Shown here: positions 37,974-51,813 of the stretch, in pieces
How positions within the stretch are numbered: position 1 is the stretch's first letter
How the letters are laid out: every line of letters starts with the position of its first letter
Source: Lineus longissimus
Lineage: Eukaryota; Nemertea; Pilidiophora; Heteronemertea; Lineidae
DNA length: 60,000 nucleotides
Assembly (NCBI RefSeq): GCF_910592395.1
Contig: NC_088315.1
Span: 4,716,501 to 4,776,500, forward strand
Direction: 5' to 3'
Made by a program: the position numbers and the translations under genes
Notes under the pieces: generated by a model
Databases searched by the model: none
Told to the model about the DNA's origin: nothing
The model's input: the letters and a program-made list of their open reading frames with translations, nothing else

Positions 37974-40900
37974 GTACAGGCTGTGACCAGGAAAGCACAG
38001 TTTCGTTTTGAAAATGTATCTCTTTCTTCAGCATACAACAGTCATTATTCTTAAGGGTTGTTTGCTGTCAGTAAGGAGTTGTCGGAAGGTTTACATTGGA
38101 AGGTGCTTTGAAAGAAATTTGATCTACACCTGTTATTGCTGCTGACCCAATTCTTGCGTTTGAGTTAAAAATAGCGGTAACTTTCTCATTTCATGTTCTG
38201 CTTCCGTAAAATGGTTCCTAGTGGGCTTACCATGGAGCTGAATGGTGACTTGCCCTTGACGCTGTCCCCTAGACCTGGAAATGTCATTGCAATAACCTCT
38301 ACAGAGCAAGAGAAACTATGGAACTAAATATCACTGTTAGCTGTTCCTTGGAACCCAGTCTTTGAGAGTGTCACTTTGCATTAGATTCAATAGGAGTCCC
38401 AGGAGAGAACTCTTCTAGGTTTTTTTAGCACAATCTGCCTTCCAACACCCAAAAGGATTCGAAAGGAAATCATCTACTTCAGTCATACTGAAATAATTAC
38501 AGCTGCAACCCACTTAAGTTAAAAGGTTGCTGGGCCATTAGAAGTAGATTATAGGTTTGAACTTTTCACTTCGCAGTATTTAAAAGGGCAAGTGATGCTG
38601 TGCATCCAAGTGTTCCTTGATATACGTGTATCTGTCAACACATTTTTGATGGATAGATAGCGAACTCTTCTTCATGAAAGATTACTAAACTCGTAGGTCT
38701 GCACCCATTGGGAGAGAGGACTGCTTTGGAACCAGCATGATATTGCCACTATATCTTACAACTGCGGTATCTGAGCTTCAAGGTGGATCCCAGAATGATT
38801 GCAGTGCCTCCAGGCAGTGTTCACCCTCAAACAGAACCCCTGAGGCCACCCCTTTCCCAAACTGGTCCACCTCAGCCTAACAACCCTTGATTGAATCAGG
38901 TATCTCTCTCAACATGTATATTTCATTTCACCTCATATTCTCTCTTCTGGTTCGCCACATCTCCAAGATTGGATTAATTCATTTCTGATTGCATATACAG
39001 CGGAGAAATGTCATTAGTTTTGAGGATGGTGGTTGAATTGAGAGTAAGTAGCATGGTGATTACTGTCGATATTGGGGAAGATTTCCAATGATTTATGCAT
39101 AGGCCATCTTCCTCTTCATCTTCAGTGTTCACTTGGAGTTCTCCAGGTAGTATACCGTCCAAGTCACACTTGTCATAGGGTCTTTTGCTTGCCTTGGCAT
39201 ATCACCAGGTACAAGGAATCTCGGTGTCACATCTCATTCAGAGGATGGACCAATCAAAGTAAAGGAACTTGCTCAAGGTTGCAAAGATACCAGAAATCAA
39301 ATGGGACCCTTCAGTCATTAGGCAGATACCTTTGATATAATATGATTTGGATGGAGGGGGAGGATTCGTGTCGATGGATGGCTGCCCATTTCTTACTAAT
39401 GATACCGTCATCAACAGCAGCAATGCCAAAAGTCACATCACAAAAAATGATAGCTTGCCAAAGAATGTAATACATCTTGCCAACAGGATGGGGTGCGATG
39501 CTGCAACAGGTGTTCTATCAATATGATGGTACCTGCAAGGTTACCGTCCTAAATAGCCCACGGAAAAAACAAAAGTGGTAACAGGTATAGACATAATTAT
39601 CAAAAAGCCTGTTGCTTTGAAAAAAAATGCATGCATGATGATACCTTTAGGCTGGATGGATAATTACTTCAATTTATGGCAATTTTTTCATATGCCGTAC
39701 ATATTAAAGTACAACTCTTCCAGGTACACTAATGTACATCATGGCAGAAAAAAAGACACCTTGGAAGCTATGGGCCATGTTTTGTCTACTCTCAGATACC
39801 GATCATTTGGTCACAATATATACCTCCCCCAATGTGTTTGCTTCTGTGTTGTGAGGTTTCATCAGAGTGAGTTGAGTGCCCGTGAACTTAAAGATATTTT
39901 TATCGCGAGTTTATGTACCGGTACACCCTATTGCGGACCCTATTGTCCACATGTTATGTCAGGCCGAATCTGAAGCTAACTGATCTGTGCCGGACTCTTA
40001 AACAAGAGATGACAAGGTACATTTTCCCTTGCAGTAAAAAAGTAAAAAGCCCAGGTCATGCGAAATCCCCTTCAACCAGTCTGACCCATCCATCATCCAA
40101 CAAGTCTGAAAACTTACAATCTCAATCAGCAATGTTTACCGATCAGAGATTCGCCAAGAGGGTTTCTTGTTGTTATTTGTTTTTCCTAGAAATCTTATCA
40201 GATCAGTGATCGATTAACCAGCCTCCGCAAGAAGTCTACCTCAATCTGTTTGATGTTCTATTTTACAATTACTTACTTGCTTCTACCATCTGTTTTTGGT
40301 GTACCTCCTGCTTGGGGTGTTCAAGAATTACAACCGGTGGTTGGATATTGCTTCTGATTGACTGGATTTGGCCTCTTGATGTTGTGATGATGAGGTGTTT
40401 GTGGAACTTGTACTTCCAGTTTGTTTTGACTTAGCTGATATTTCAGGATGTTGGTTTACAGTGTGCTATCGTTTGGCAGCCTGATTCCCAAGGCCTACAT
40501 GATGGATGGAGATCTGCTTGCATGTAATCAGAAATGAACCAGTTTGCCTCTCTGCCTTCTACAAACCACTTTCTTCATGAAGAATCTGCAAAATAAAGCG
40601 AGTTCTTCTTGATTACAAATGATGCTCACAAACAAATTGAATGAGACTTGATACAACTCAATGACCGAGAGGATCAGATACATGCTAATTTAGAATTACC
40701 GGCGAATTGTAGAACTGTGAGAAACTTTACCTAATACCAGTGGAGGCTTATAAAATTAAAAAAACCACTTGCCACATTAACCTTGTGTTGAGTGATCGAC
40801 TTTGGGATAGGCACAAATCAACAACAACAAAAAGCTACGATAATGCAAAACCTAGCCTCTTTTGCTGCAGTTGGCCTCCAACACTGATGATATAGGTAGT

Positions 40901-41235
40901 GCAAAACGCTTTACTTCAGAATGCAACTTGTGAATGTTTGGCCTTCTGCCTGCTACTGGTGCCTTCCTGTTGCTGCTTGAAGTATGCAAGGTAGAAATGT
41001 GAATGTGCAAATTATAATACATGAATGTACTATAAATATGATCGCCTAGACCATTATTGTTCTTGCCAATTGCAGATGCAAGCAATAAGGTAATGGAAGA
41101 CATTACTCATCTTACTAAACGTATCTTCGAAGATCCTTCTTCTCAAGTTTCATTTGGGGTTGGGTTTCTTAAGTTGTGCATATCCTCTTCAACCCATAAT
41201 AAAAATGTACCCAAGTGTCCAATTTAAGGTAAATA

Positions 41236-41255
41236 AATTGGTCAACTGACCAATT
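41236..41255. repeat. 9-bp inverted repeat
   Basis: AATTGGTCA (41236-41244), AC spacer, TGACCAATT (41247-41255), embedded in a direct repeat of CCAATTTAAGGT (41219 and 41250). Probably a small local rearrangement. Confidence 0.7.
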
Positions 41256-44152
41256 TAAGGTTGTTTCAGGTTTGTCAAAGACTGGTTAATACGCAGAATT
41301 GTGATAACGAGAGACACAATCAATAACATGGATCCTATTACACTCATGAGGCTCACAGCTTTTGAAAGGACACTACATAACTAATTAAGTAACTGAAGCT
41401 GGAAAGTTACATACTTGGCTATCTGTAATTCGGAACTTTTGCATCAACCCTGGAACCTCTGTTAAGTAACGTTTAAGATTTCCTTTCTTAGGACAATGGG
41501 TAATACATGTATGTCTTGAGGGCCCTAATATAGTCATCATGCATGACTGTATTTGCGGAAACTTGGTATTTATTTGGTTATCTTTCCAATCAACAGGGGT
41601 GAGGTGATGATTAAAGGCCCAGCTGTGTTATTACTGGTGTCTGTCTAAAATGAAATAAAGAGGGCGCTGCAAGAATCATGGACAACATCTGAAAGGTTGT
41701 GCATTATCTGCCTCATCTCTCTACAGGAGAACTGTGCGACTTTAGCTATCAAGGAATCATATCATATCATATGCTTGTTTGTTTGTAAATGAAACTTGGT
41801 GTACCTGGGTTAAACATGTGTGATAAACAGAGTGCTTTTATATGATAGGCGTATTGACTAAGAGCCAGAATGTTATGAACCAAACCAGAGTGGTTTCAAC
41901 CAGCTGTTCAAAATGTAGGCCTACTGTAACCCCTTTATTTCCGCAACCCTGATATTCTCGCAAGTGTCATATAAGGAGGCAAAACACTTGATGTACTGGT
42001 AGTCACTTTCATGTCATTTCCTTCAGGTTGTGGGCATGCTTTCTTATTGTCTTAGAAATGTGAGAGAAAAGTATGTTACCTTGATCTAGTTGGTACATGT
42101 ATGTAATGAGCTAGGATAATGTTCTTTCCATCAATGCTAACCAACAAAGAGGTATAGGCCTACCTGTGCTAGGCCTGATGTCAACCCTTTTAGCGCTGAT
42201 GTTGGAAGCTTTGCCCTTCGACCAAGTTTGTTTCATCGCAAAACTCTGTCTGATCTTAGCAGGCTTGGTGTAGACTGTTCTGACTGATCTTAGATATCTT
42301 GTTAGGAAGACATACTTCGTCGCCAATCTCGATCTTAGCTGTCTCTGTGGGGAACATTATGACTGATATAAGCTGCAATTTGCTCCAACATTTGCATTTC
42401 CATCAAATGGATTCATATGAACTGCCATCTTCTGTCAACTGTGCGAACAAGATTGGAAATAGGGAATAGATTTATAATGAGATACATAATATGAATGCCA
42501 TAGAATGATTGATGATAGTGATAGCCCTCAGGGGGAACATCTTCATATCTTGATGCATAGACGGGCTGTGTTTGTAGACAACTGAATGTCTTAACGAGGA
42601 ATAAGGCTTGATTCTTGTCAAGTTCTCTTACACCTAACCAGAAGTTGTTAGCCAAGAGAAGACACTCTCCACCGGTTCAGTTCTAGGTATTTTGCCTGCA
42701 TGGCAGCACCGTGTTTCTCCATTAAGAAGCTCTATCGTGTTGCCATCGAGTCGGAGCAGCTGCTAGTATCATTGAGCCCTGTCCGATTCTGAACATTCTG
42801 TTTAGACGATATGCTATTCGATTGTTCTAATGGTTAACTTGATGGGATATGGGAGGTTCCTTTCAAACTGTACCAAAATATTTGATGTAGTTAATTTTCT
42901 TTTGCTGTCATTGGTGTCAAAGGCTATCAATTCTGGCTTGGTAAACTTTTGAAAGAGAAATAAGCATTTTATAAAACACTGATGTCTTTCAATAGAATCG
43001 TGCATCGGAAGTTACAGTTAAATTCCTGTTTTCTTAAAAGATGTCTCAAAATATTGTGATGATGGCAATTTATCTTCAGTCCCATACAAGCTAGACTTTT
43101 TGGAATGCGATTTGGACATAATATGAAAAAAGACCCAACATGGAATGGAATTTATGAATTTTTATTCATCTCAACTTTCTGTTATATCGGTTGTCTGTGT
43201 CCCTCGATATATGTTCATCCAATATGGTAAGGCTATCAGCCGTGACGTCTTGATACATAATTCTGCTAGAACACTAAGTTTTTCTGGCAAGAAAATCAAT
43301 ATTTCTGTTTGATATTCATGAAGGGAAAGCGAAGTGGAAATTTCGTTTGGTCGAAAAAGCTTGGAACATATGAGGAAGATTAACTATGTATATGGGGCGA
43401 TTGACTCTTTGATCGCGAAATGCAAAACAGATCTCATGGGTCTAATGTTGTCAATAAATATGCTATTGGTCGATGAATTGTGGCTAGATTTTGGCAACTT
43501 TGTGCTGACTTCTGTCACTGCAGTCGGTGGCCTCTCAATCCTTCTTTTACATTCCCTGTACCCAAGACCATAATGGCTCTAAAATGATCTTGTCATCCAT
43601 TTTAAAATGGTTAATTCTCAAAACATCTGACGTCTGCTCTTTACATTAAACTTTCATGGATGTTGCAATGATTTCTTTGTGGGTAAAGTGCTCCTGCTGC
43701 CCCCCTGTGGTGATATCAATCGAGAGCTATGAATTTTTTATGGGCCAAGCTAGCAAACTATTGACGTTAGGGAGATGTCAAAACATCCAGTATACTTGTT
43801 GAAAAGATCACATCATGGTTGGTTGAAATCATCATTTGGTTCATAAGCACCCGACAAACCTGGCAAACAAGAAGTTTTTGGCACATCTACCTACAATGAT
43901 TATCGTCACATAAATCTCTGGTTTGAGTTGTTCAATTGTCTCTATGAAGAACAATGTCAGTATCAGATTCAAGGAGCTGCAGGCATTGCCTGAGGCATTT
44001 GAAGCCAGCCACTACTTCTTTTCTCCCAATCATGGACCACTGAAGATGACATCTGCCTCTTCTCATATCACAATGTGGCAGATCCCTTAGGAAATCAGGT
44101 TGAGATGGGAGGCATTCATGTGCCAAGTCGGGGAGGTCGGCTGTGGTGCAGG

Positions 44153-44281
44153 GTCAAGGTTGTTCATTGATGGTCAGAAAAGTCAAGGTCGTTCATTGAT
44201 GGTCAGTAATGTCAAGGTCATTTGTTGATGGTCAGTAATGTCAAGGTCATTCATTGATGGTCAGTCAAGGTCATTTGTTGA
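44153..44281. repeat. 29-bp minisatellite with AAGGTCA in each unit
   Basis: Units begin with GTCAAGG at 44153, 44182, 44211, 44240 and 44264 (periods 29, 29, 29, 24, with a final truncated unit). Consensus words are TCAAGGTCATTCATTGATGG and TCAGTAAT. Most units carry TCAAGGTCA, an extended nuclear-receptor half-site, plus a second TGGTCA. Confidence 0.9.
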
Positions 44282-47200
44282 CACACCATACACCAGTAAA
44301 CTTCTAGACTTATTGTTGTTTATTGCTGACAAAGCACAACATCCTGTACTGATCGACAGATTAGATGTTTGCCTAGTTCCAGTATGAGTTAGCCTGAAGT
44401 GGGCGAACATGCAGACTCGTCAAGCATCAGTAACTTACAAAAATTGATTCACTGTCATTCGCACTGTTTTAACCAATCAGATTGAGCCAATCAGCTGCAT
44501 GGCGAAACAGTTGCCGGAATGTGGTGATTGAGTATGTTATTGATTTATGTCCAATCACGATTGATTGGTGATCTGTTAACTTTATCGTGGCGCTATACCA
44601 CTGGCGCATCCAACGAAAGCATCTCAACCAAGCTTTAGATCACAGTGTATTTAAAATCAAACTGTTGGGTTTTTCGTCATGGTGTTTATGTCGAATTTCG
44701 TGTGATGGTGTGGCCGGGGTCAATGTGAATTACATGATGATGACACTGTTATATGGAGAAGGTAACTATGCTCTGTAGTTAGAAAAGTTTGATTTATTGT
44801 AATTTCAAAAGCTTTGGCTTATTTTTTCGTGCGACCCACAAGAAGCCACCCTTCATGAGATGAGTGTAGGATAATCCTGGAGTGCTGAATCCTGAATTTC
44901 ATGATCTTATACTCCCTTTAGACGTAGCCTGGTATATCTTGATAAGATGCAAAACTCTTGGTGGTCAAGATGGGCGCTGGGACAAGTATCAATAATCTAT
45001 AATCGTGTAAAACAAGTTTGTATTCACAAATGTAACAACTTACAATGTTCCAACGCCTCAGGTCATTTGCCTTGAACCAGCCTTGGCCAGAAGAAGAAGA
45101 AGAGTTGGCCTTGAACTAAATAGTCAGGAAGCAAAAGTCTCTTATTGTGTCAGGCAGAGTTATTGGTGATAAACAGTGTTTATCTGTGCTCCGTTCAAAC
45201 AACTCACCTTGGGTTAAATACCTCGAGAACGGTGGGTTTCACCTTCTTTTTGTTGGGTTTGTTTGAGTTGTTGCAACTGCTGTTCAGATAAATGTGCGGT
45301 TGTTGTCTGGTAAGTTAAGGTGAGACCGCGAGGCTATTGATGATGCATGTATCAGGCTGCAGAACGTGGATGACGTCAGTGACGGAAAAATAATATGCCT
45401 GCAGGCAACATCGCACAAGTAGTTGAGAATGTTACCTTTGTGGTTTGATTGTACAACTCCCCTGAAATCCTGCTGAGGGTCGCTGGTGGGTAATTTTGAG
45501 GCACGTGACAATTACTATCGCCAATTTAAAAGAAATGCTGGAATGCTTCATGACCTTTGCCTTGCTGCAGTTTGTTCGTTAGTACTGAACGATTGCTATT
45601 GTTTGGCATTGTCTCTGTTGTTTTCTTCAGTTCGTGGTCCAACATCACAGGGATCACCTGTGTAACCTTGGAGAGCAGAATTGCTGTAATTGCACAGAAT
45701 CACCACCTGCTGCTCTCATCATCTTGAAGATTGTTCACCAAAGTTGTTCATGGGGTATCGAGAATATTGCAATCGCCTCAAGAAATACGCCTGAAAATCC
45801 TACAAAAACCAGCTGGACAAGAAATGAATACCATGAATATTGTAAAGGGTTCTCAGTATCATTGCTTATAGAGCCAGGTCAGAGATTCACAGTGTAATGT
45901 CTTGGGTTCTTCAATATGCCCAGTTAGCCATCTGTGTTCGTTTTCTTACAGGTGGTTAACTCTTTAAGATATGTTAAAAAGCAGACGAAAATAAGAAATC
46001 ACAAAAAAACTTGTGCTCTAGGCAACCACTTGCTAACTTCTGTTTGCACTTCATGTTAAGCCATAATGTTCCCTCTGTGGTCTTATCAGTCAGCGCCCAA
46101 GGGTTAAGCAACTTTAAGTCTTAAATTGGAATCTGGATCTGCTCAATTTTGAAGTTGCTTCTACCTGCGGTATAAGTCTTGATGTATTGTGCTATCCAGT
46201 AGCCTCCCTGCCGAGGTCAGCGCTTGGCTGAAAACACCTGCTAGCCTAGCCGAACTCCTCATAACAAACATGCTAAAGACATTTTGGAATACTCCTTGGA
46301 TACGTCAACATGATGATTCGTATATGGTTCAATCTCGTAAGTTTACTCTTATGTTTTCATTTAGGTCTCCACATGCCAACCCCATGATGTTTTAGCACAC
46401 CCATTTTTAAACAGGAATGGCATACCTATTTTAAAATTATAGGGCAAGATTTAGGGAAGGACTACATGGGAAACTACCAAAATAAACACCGAACTTTTAA
46501 CTTTGTTATTTATTATTTGTGTGCTTCATGATTCCAAAGAATCTTTAGTCCATAAAGCGCCTCACAAATCATGAGAGATTATTGTCACTGCGACAAAAAT
46601 TGCTTGTTTTCAACTGCTTGTCTGTAAGGCGAGCCAAATATTATCTGACTGTATGTGGGTCTAGCAATAATTTTGAGGGCTATTTATTGCCCTCATGGAA
46701 ACCTCGGTCACATGTCTATGTTCCTTTAGGTATACTTCAATGCAAAGAAATTTGAAACGTCTCACTAAAAATATGTCCTTAAGTTGTTAGAGCTAATTAA
46801 ATTTTCGGTAAATTGTCTTAACCGTAGATGAAAACTTGCATGCAATTGGTCGGATGAGACTAGGTGAATAACATCGTCGGGTCTCAGGTGCCAGCCAACT
46901 CCTAAAGGATCAGCTCCACATCTTAAAATCGAAAATGGATTTTCTTTTAACAGGTTCAGTAATTGTGAAGACTTGCCTCTTTCATGCATCATTAAGTGTA
47001 ACGCCATACTCTTGAGTCTCGTTGACGAAATGAGCTAATTTTCTCAACAGTTTGGAACTGCGACTTGACAGATGAGCTTGTGTTCAATATGATCCTTAGA
47101 GCTACAGTCATTTACCATTGAATTAATGCAGGTTTGTTTTATTTGATATGGATTGTTTAACTCCTTACACTTTGGATGATGGCAGATGATGAGGAAGAGC

Positions 47201-48672
47201 ACATGCCCTCCCCTGGATCCCGACCTCTTTTATTAGGACATCCTCTCTAATGGGGACAGCGGCTTTGGTCCCAAATAGGTCGTTTCTATACTGTTCTACC
47301 TCTGCAATCAGGACACCTCCCTATTAGAGTGTCCATAATACAGGGGTTCTACTGTAGTTTTGGTACAGATTCCAGCATGTCTAATTGGCCTAACGGGCAT
47401 GATTCATGTGGGTGTGATGCTAAGGTGAGGAAAGCTCATCAGAATGATTATAACACCATTTGATCATACCCAGACTAATGATATCTGAATTGGGAATTTC
47501 TCTCGGTTATTGCAGCTAAGTTGGTGGGGAGAGATGATGGAAAACCAGGAATGAAGCCATGAACTCGCGGTTGAACTGAAGTGCAATGTGACCCATGAAA
47601 TGAAGTGGACTCATCGAAATAGCGAAGTCTATTTTCGTTTCGTTTCATTTCATTCTGGGTTTTCTTTAGTAATTGATGTTAGTATACTAGTACTCTGTGA
47701 TTTGATAGTGCAGCAATCAAGATCCCTATTACATCATGATATGGAGGTAGAAACCCTTTTTAAAATGCAATATGCATTGCCTGAGGTAAGAGAAGATTCC
47801 TCTCAGCTTAACTGGTAGACAAGAGAATGGAAGAAAAGTTGCTGTGTTGAGCTGACCGTTCCTCAAATCTGAACCCGCCCCTAAATACCGCATCCAAGCA
47901 AACAAAAACCTGCTAAACGTCACAAGGCTTCTTTTAGCATCTGTTTGTTTGCCAATATATCATAGAATCCTGTCAATAACACACCAAGGCAAGTGAAATA
48001 GGCAGGAATTGCTTCATAACCATGGTTTCTAGAAAAACATGTCTCAGGAGCTTAAAAAGGTGATTCCATGAGTTGTTTACCGGACCTTTCTAAACAAGTT
48101 TACACTCAAACACTCTTGCCCCTAAATGCCCTTGAAATTATCATTCGCGTGTTGGTCTTTGAACGGTGCTAAATTGTATCACACCAATCTGTCGGAGCTC
48201 ATTTATCAGTATCAAGTACCAGGGCTACAATTGCGAGGACGCGGTGTCTGATATACCATCCGAGGCAGCTTATCACTCACACCATTGATGAATCAATTTG
48301 AAGGAAAAGGTTCCAGCGATCACCAATTGCGGCACCTGCAATGAACGTTCAGGATTGGCCCGGATCAGAGATGATTCAAACCTCTGCCTAAACCTTGTCA
48401 ACATCCACCAATCATAAATTCCCTTACAGGCTGACTTTTTCTGCTTCCCATATTCATTCGTGGCCCGTTCCCATTCAAGGGTTAAGCGACACGGGAAAAC
48501 TCCCCGATGCTCTCAAATTGGTGTATTTCTGGCGGTCGAGCAGACACACCATTATACCACGGCATTGATCCGGTGTAGTCTTGTACTTGGCGATGCCAGT
48601 GTGTTATGTATTCGAGGGATGCTGTGTCGTTCAATTCCTGGATTTCGGTTTCGATCTCGGGCAGTATTGGTG

Positions 48673-49088
48673 AAGGAATTTGTGGGGGTCGGTAGGATAA
48701 CCAAGAGTTTGGAGTTGTTCATAATATGACCGTATGTCCAAACCTTTGTTGTGTGGATTCATGCTCATTACTGTGATCCTCAGTTTCGATTATTCACACT
48801 GCTATCACTAAAGGAATTTGTGGATGTCAGTTAGATTATCACGAGGTTTTGATTGAGGCAGTGGACGTGAATTGGGTAACTGCAATACTCTTGTTTTGTG
48901 TTCATGGATGGTTTCGCTTTGGACATTTGATCACACTCTACTTCATGTGAAGGAATTTGTGCCTGTCGGTAGGATTTTAAAGTTAGAATGCAATGCATCA
49001 TACATCAAAATAACAGAGTATCAAAGAGGTGTTGGTGATGTTGATGGGTCCTTGTGCTGTCATTGGTTTTGGTGAAGTGAGGAAGCTG
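48673..49088. repeat. degenerate tandem repeat, about 138-bp period
   Basis: AAGGAATTTGTG followed by a GTCGGTAGGAT-like word recurs at 48673, 48811 and 48950. Between the anchors the copies share TTTCGAT or TTTCGCT, a GTGTTCATG-like word and a TCACACT word. The first and third copies translate to similar peptides (VKEFVGVGRI and VKEFVPVGRI) but the middle copy has a stop. The third unit fades by about 49088. No splice signals or long frame support a gene. Confidence 0.65.
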
Positions 49089-51813
49089 TGTTCGTTTTCT
49101 TTCATACTGGCCAACCGTCATTTCCAGCGGCCAACTGTCAAGAAACCAGTTCAGAAAACTTTTGTAAATCATATTCTTATTGTGTCCATTCATCAACACC
49201 ACCTCATCTGGATGCATTTCTGTCTTCTATTGGATTCCAAACGTGATTGAATATGAAGTCTCATGTTTTTATAGCAGTTCCAACTTCTTCGATCTGTTCA
49301 GATTCATGTGAATCGTCTACACATGCCATTCGTTGATAAGGTTGATTGATTAACTTCCTCAGTTGATCAATATAGCCTTAATTGGTCCATTCACTCCTTT
49401 AGAGTTCTACAGAATAGCATGGTGGTATTCACGATTTCCAGGATTTTGAAAATCTGAAAATCGTTGTTTTCGCTGTAACAAATTTAAGCTGCGTTTGTAT
49501 TCGTTTAGCTATTAGAAAGATTCTTCCAAGAAATCGGTTCTTATCATCTGCAAGTGCAGACGACCGGCAAGAATTTCTACCTCTTGTGTCAGTCAATTTG
49601 CCAGTTCTGAGTCCTTGGGGTTTGTATGGCTTTGGTTTACATTAACTTTCATGTCCACCATTCACTGAGTTTCCAGTTCTGCTGTTCCCTCTCTCCCGCT
49701 TTCCTCTTTCAATTTAGGATTTCGAGAACCGGTGTTGATGCTTTTCAAGTCCGATACTCAGCGCTCGTTTAGTTTCTGGTGTTAGTAGATTTTGGGTTAG
49801 CTTCTGGTCGAGCCATAAGAGAAAACATTTAGCCATCCCCAGCTTAGCTTTCAATATTTAAGAAGTAGCATCTGTTTCTTGTGTTATGATGGATAATTTC
49901 ATTGATCCGGTTTCCTCCAACTCATCGTTTTGAGAAGAATCAATACTGGCTTCTTGGTGAATAGAAGTTAACATTGTGCTAAACACACTTTTGGGAGTGC
50001 TGTGTCATATTTAGGGTCTGCAGAATAGCATCAACATGTCTGTAAATTTGCGTAGAATTTCCTACGGTTGATGTTGTCCTTCTAAGAAAAGGTTAAGGTG
50101 GTCATTTGATTATCATCAAGCGGGAAGCAACACGGATGTGCTTTGTAAGGCGATCGCTGGATTTCCAATAAAATATCAAGTTTATCCTAATCATCGACTC
50201 TACTTGCTATAAATTACTTTGTTTGTCTAATTTAGGGCGGCGTTCGACTATGATTACTTGGAAGAACGAGCTGGACATTTGCCAAATTACCAGTTGAAAC
50301 TCGTTGTTGTCTTCAGTGTCAGACCCAAGGTTGATACCTAATTCATTGCTTATCAAAATGAGCTCAGGATTATGAAAATCACCAAATATCCATATGGCCT
50401 GCATAAGCAGATAAAGACTGACAACAGAACACATCTTTCAGTACTTGAATAGGCTAGATGAACAGCCTTGTTTTGATAGAAGAAGATAGCTTTTTGGAGT
50501 CAGAGCCACATCAGGCTCAGCTGATCTTTGCATTTCTCGATGACTGATAAGAAACGGAACCCATGGCAGTCCTGATGGATAGTAGTACATTTGCAGCCAT
50601 GGGGGAAGGCTCAGGTGGCTGTGTTGTGCTTAAACTCATCCCTAAGTTTGGATACTTTGGCAACAATATTTCTCATGGATTCTCATGGAAGGTGCAGAGG
50701 AATATTATAACTATCAGGGTAAGTTGTTGAGCAGCTTGCACTGTTGGGGAGAAAACTTGCATGGCTTTGGCTCCATGGCCATGCAAAACAATTTTGGAAA
50801 GTCCTTTTGCGGTAAATTTTTTGAGACACCCCACATAGAAACATTCTGTTCTTTTATTGGTCATAATACATATAACCTCCACAGTTTGCCATCCTGCTTT
50901 CACAAGCAGATGTCGGTTGGCTCTTTCCAATCAATACGAGAGTGCAAATCCCATTTGATGTCAACCAGAATTATGACCTTCGTTCAATGGTTTGGAATGA
51001 GTTTCCTTTGCAAGATTAACTAAGAATGGCTCTGAGTTGGTATGAGAGCATTGAGTCTGAAATGAGGTTGTTCCCGTCACCTAAGAGGAGTTTGGGGTAT
51101 GATGGATACGGGGATGAATTTGATATGATCAACTAGTCTGCATTGGTTGTCTGGGGGTTGGGAGAACCACTCTTTACACCATTTTCCTTCCCAAGTCTAC
51201 AAGAAACGTACACTTTTGGTGAAGTCAGATTGCTCAATTTGCTGAAGAGATGATAATTCATTATGATAAATGTACATTCTGATGGTAAACGTGTGCACAC
51301 ATTTCACTCCACTTTATAGATCATCACCTGTAAGATATTAATAATTAAAAGAAGAATAAGACAATGGTGCTGACATGTTATCTCCTTCAGGTAATCTATA
51401 GCAAAGAGTTTGACTTGAGAACATTAGTGCTCTTAGCTCATGCACCCAGTTTCTGGAGAAGTTAGCTGTGAGGTAATCTGTGTACCATCTGGTATCAGCT
51501 ATATCAAGTTCTAATCTTTGCTGAAGATGTTTTTTAGTATAGTGCTTGAAGCATCTCTGAGATCTTTCTCTTATTCGTTGGCATCCATCTGGAGCATAGG
51601 TCTATCACAGTCTTTCTCCATCTTCTAAGGTCTCCGATTGATTTTATTCATATACCAGCTTCCAGTCAATAACATATTTGAACTTTTCGGAAAAAACTTC
51701 AATGAAGGGTGTAGAAAAATGAAATTGGCCATCCCTCATGTAATGCTCCAGCATCATTAGGCTAGTTAACCCATCATGCATTTTATTATGAAGTAAACAT
51801 TTTGTTTTTGCAG

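Larger units (their letters stand above)
37624..51813 (+). other. intron 9 of the F-BAR gene (14 kb)
   Basis: This is the largest intron if exons 9 and 10 join directly; both boundaries are phase 0. It contains a duplicated palindromic block (37805-37973), a small inverted repeat at 41236-41255, a 29-bp minisatellite (44153-44281) and a three-unit repeat with about 138-bp period (48673-49088). Several open stretches behind good acceptors (40032, 45632, 50236) fail on phase or lack donors. Undetected phase 0-0 exons are possible. Confidence 0.5.

Noticed and set aside
39575-39973. Longest open frame of the window (132 codons, plus strand)
   Set aside because: Composition is erratic (Cys, Trp and Met clusters), there is no recognisable domain, and it is not in phase with the surrounding gene. 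A frame this long is expected by chance in 60 kb.
40032-40207. Linker-like peptide (KSPGHAKSPSTSLTHPSS) behind CATTTTCCCTTGCAG
   Set aside because: It needs phase 2 entry, whereas exon 9 leaves phase 0. In phase 0 the first codon after the acceptor is TAA. No adequate donor follows.
45632-45895. Open frame behind a very good acceptor (GTTGTTTTCTTCAG), reading FVVQHHRDHLCNLGEQNCC onward
   Set aside because: Entered in phase 0 it runs to a stop with no phase-0 donor, so it would truncate the F-BAR protein. The Cys/His pattern is not a C1 or other zinc domain. Kept only as a remote alternative terminal exon.
50685-51023. 112-codon plus frame
   Set aside because: Overlaps an open minus frame, rich in Cys/His/Phe without pattern, no splice logic.
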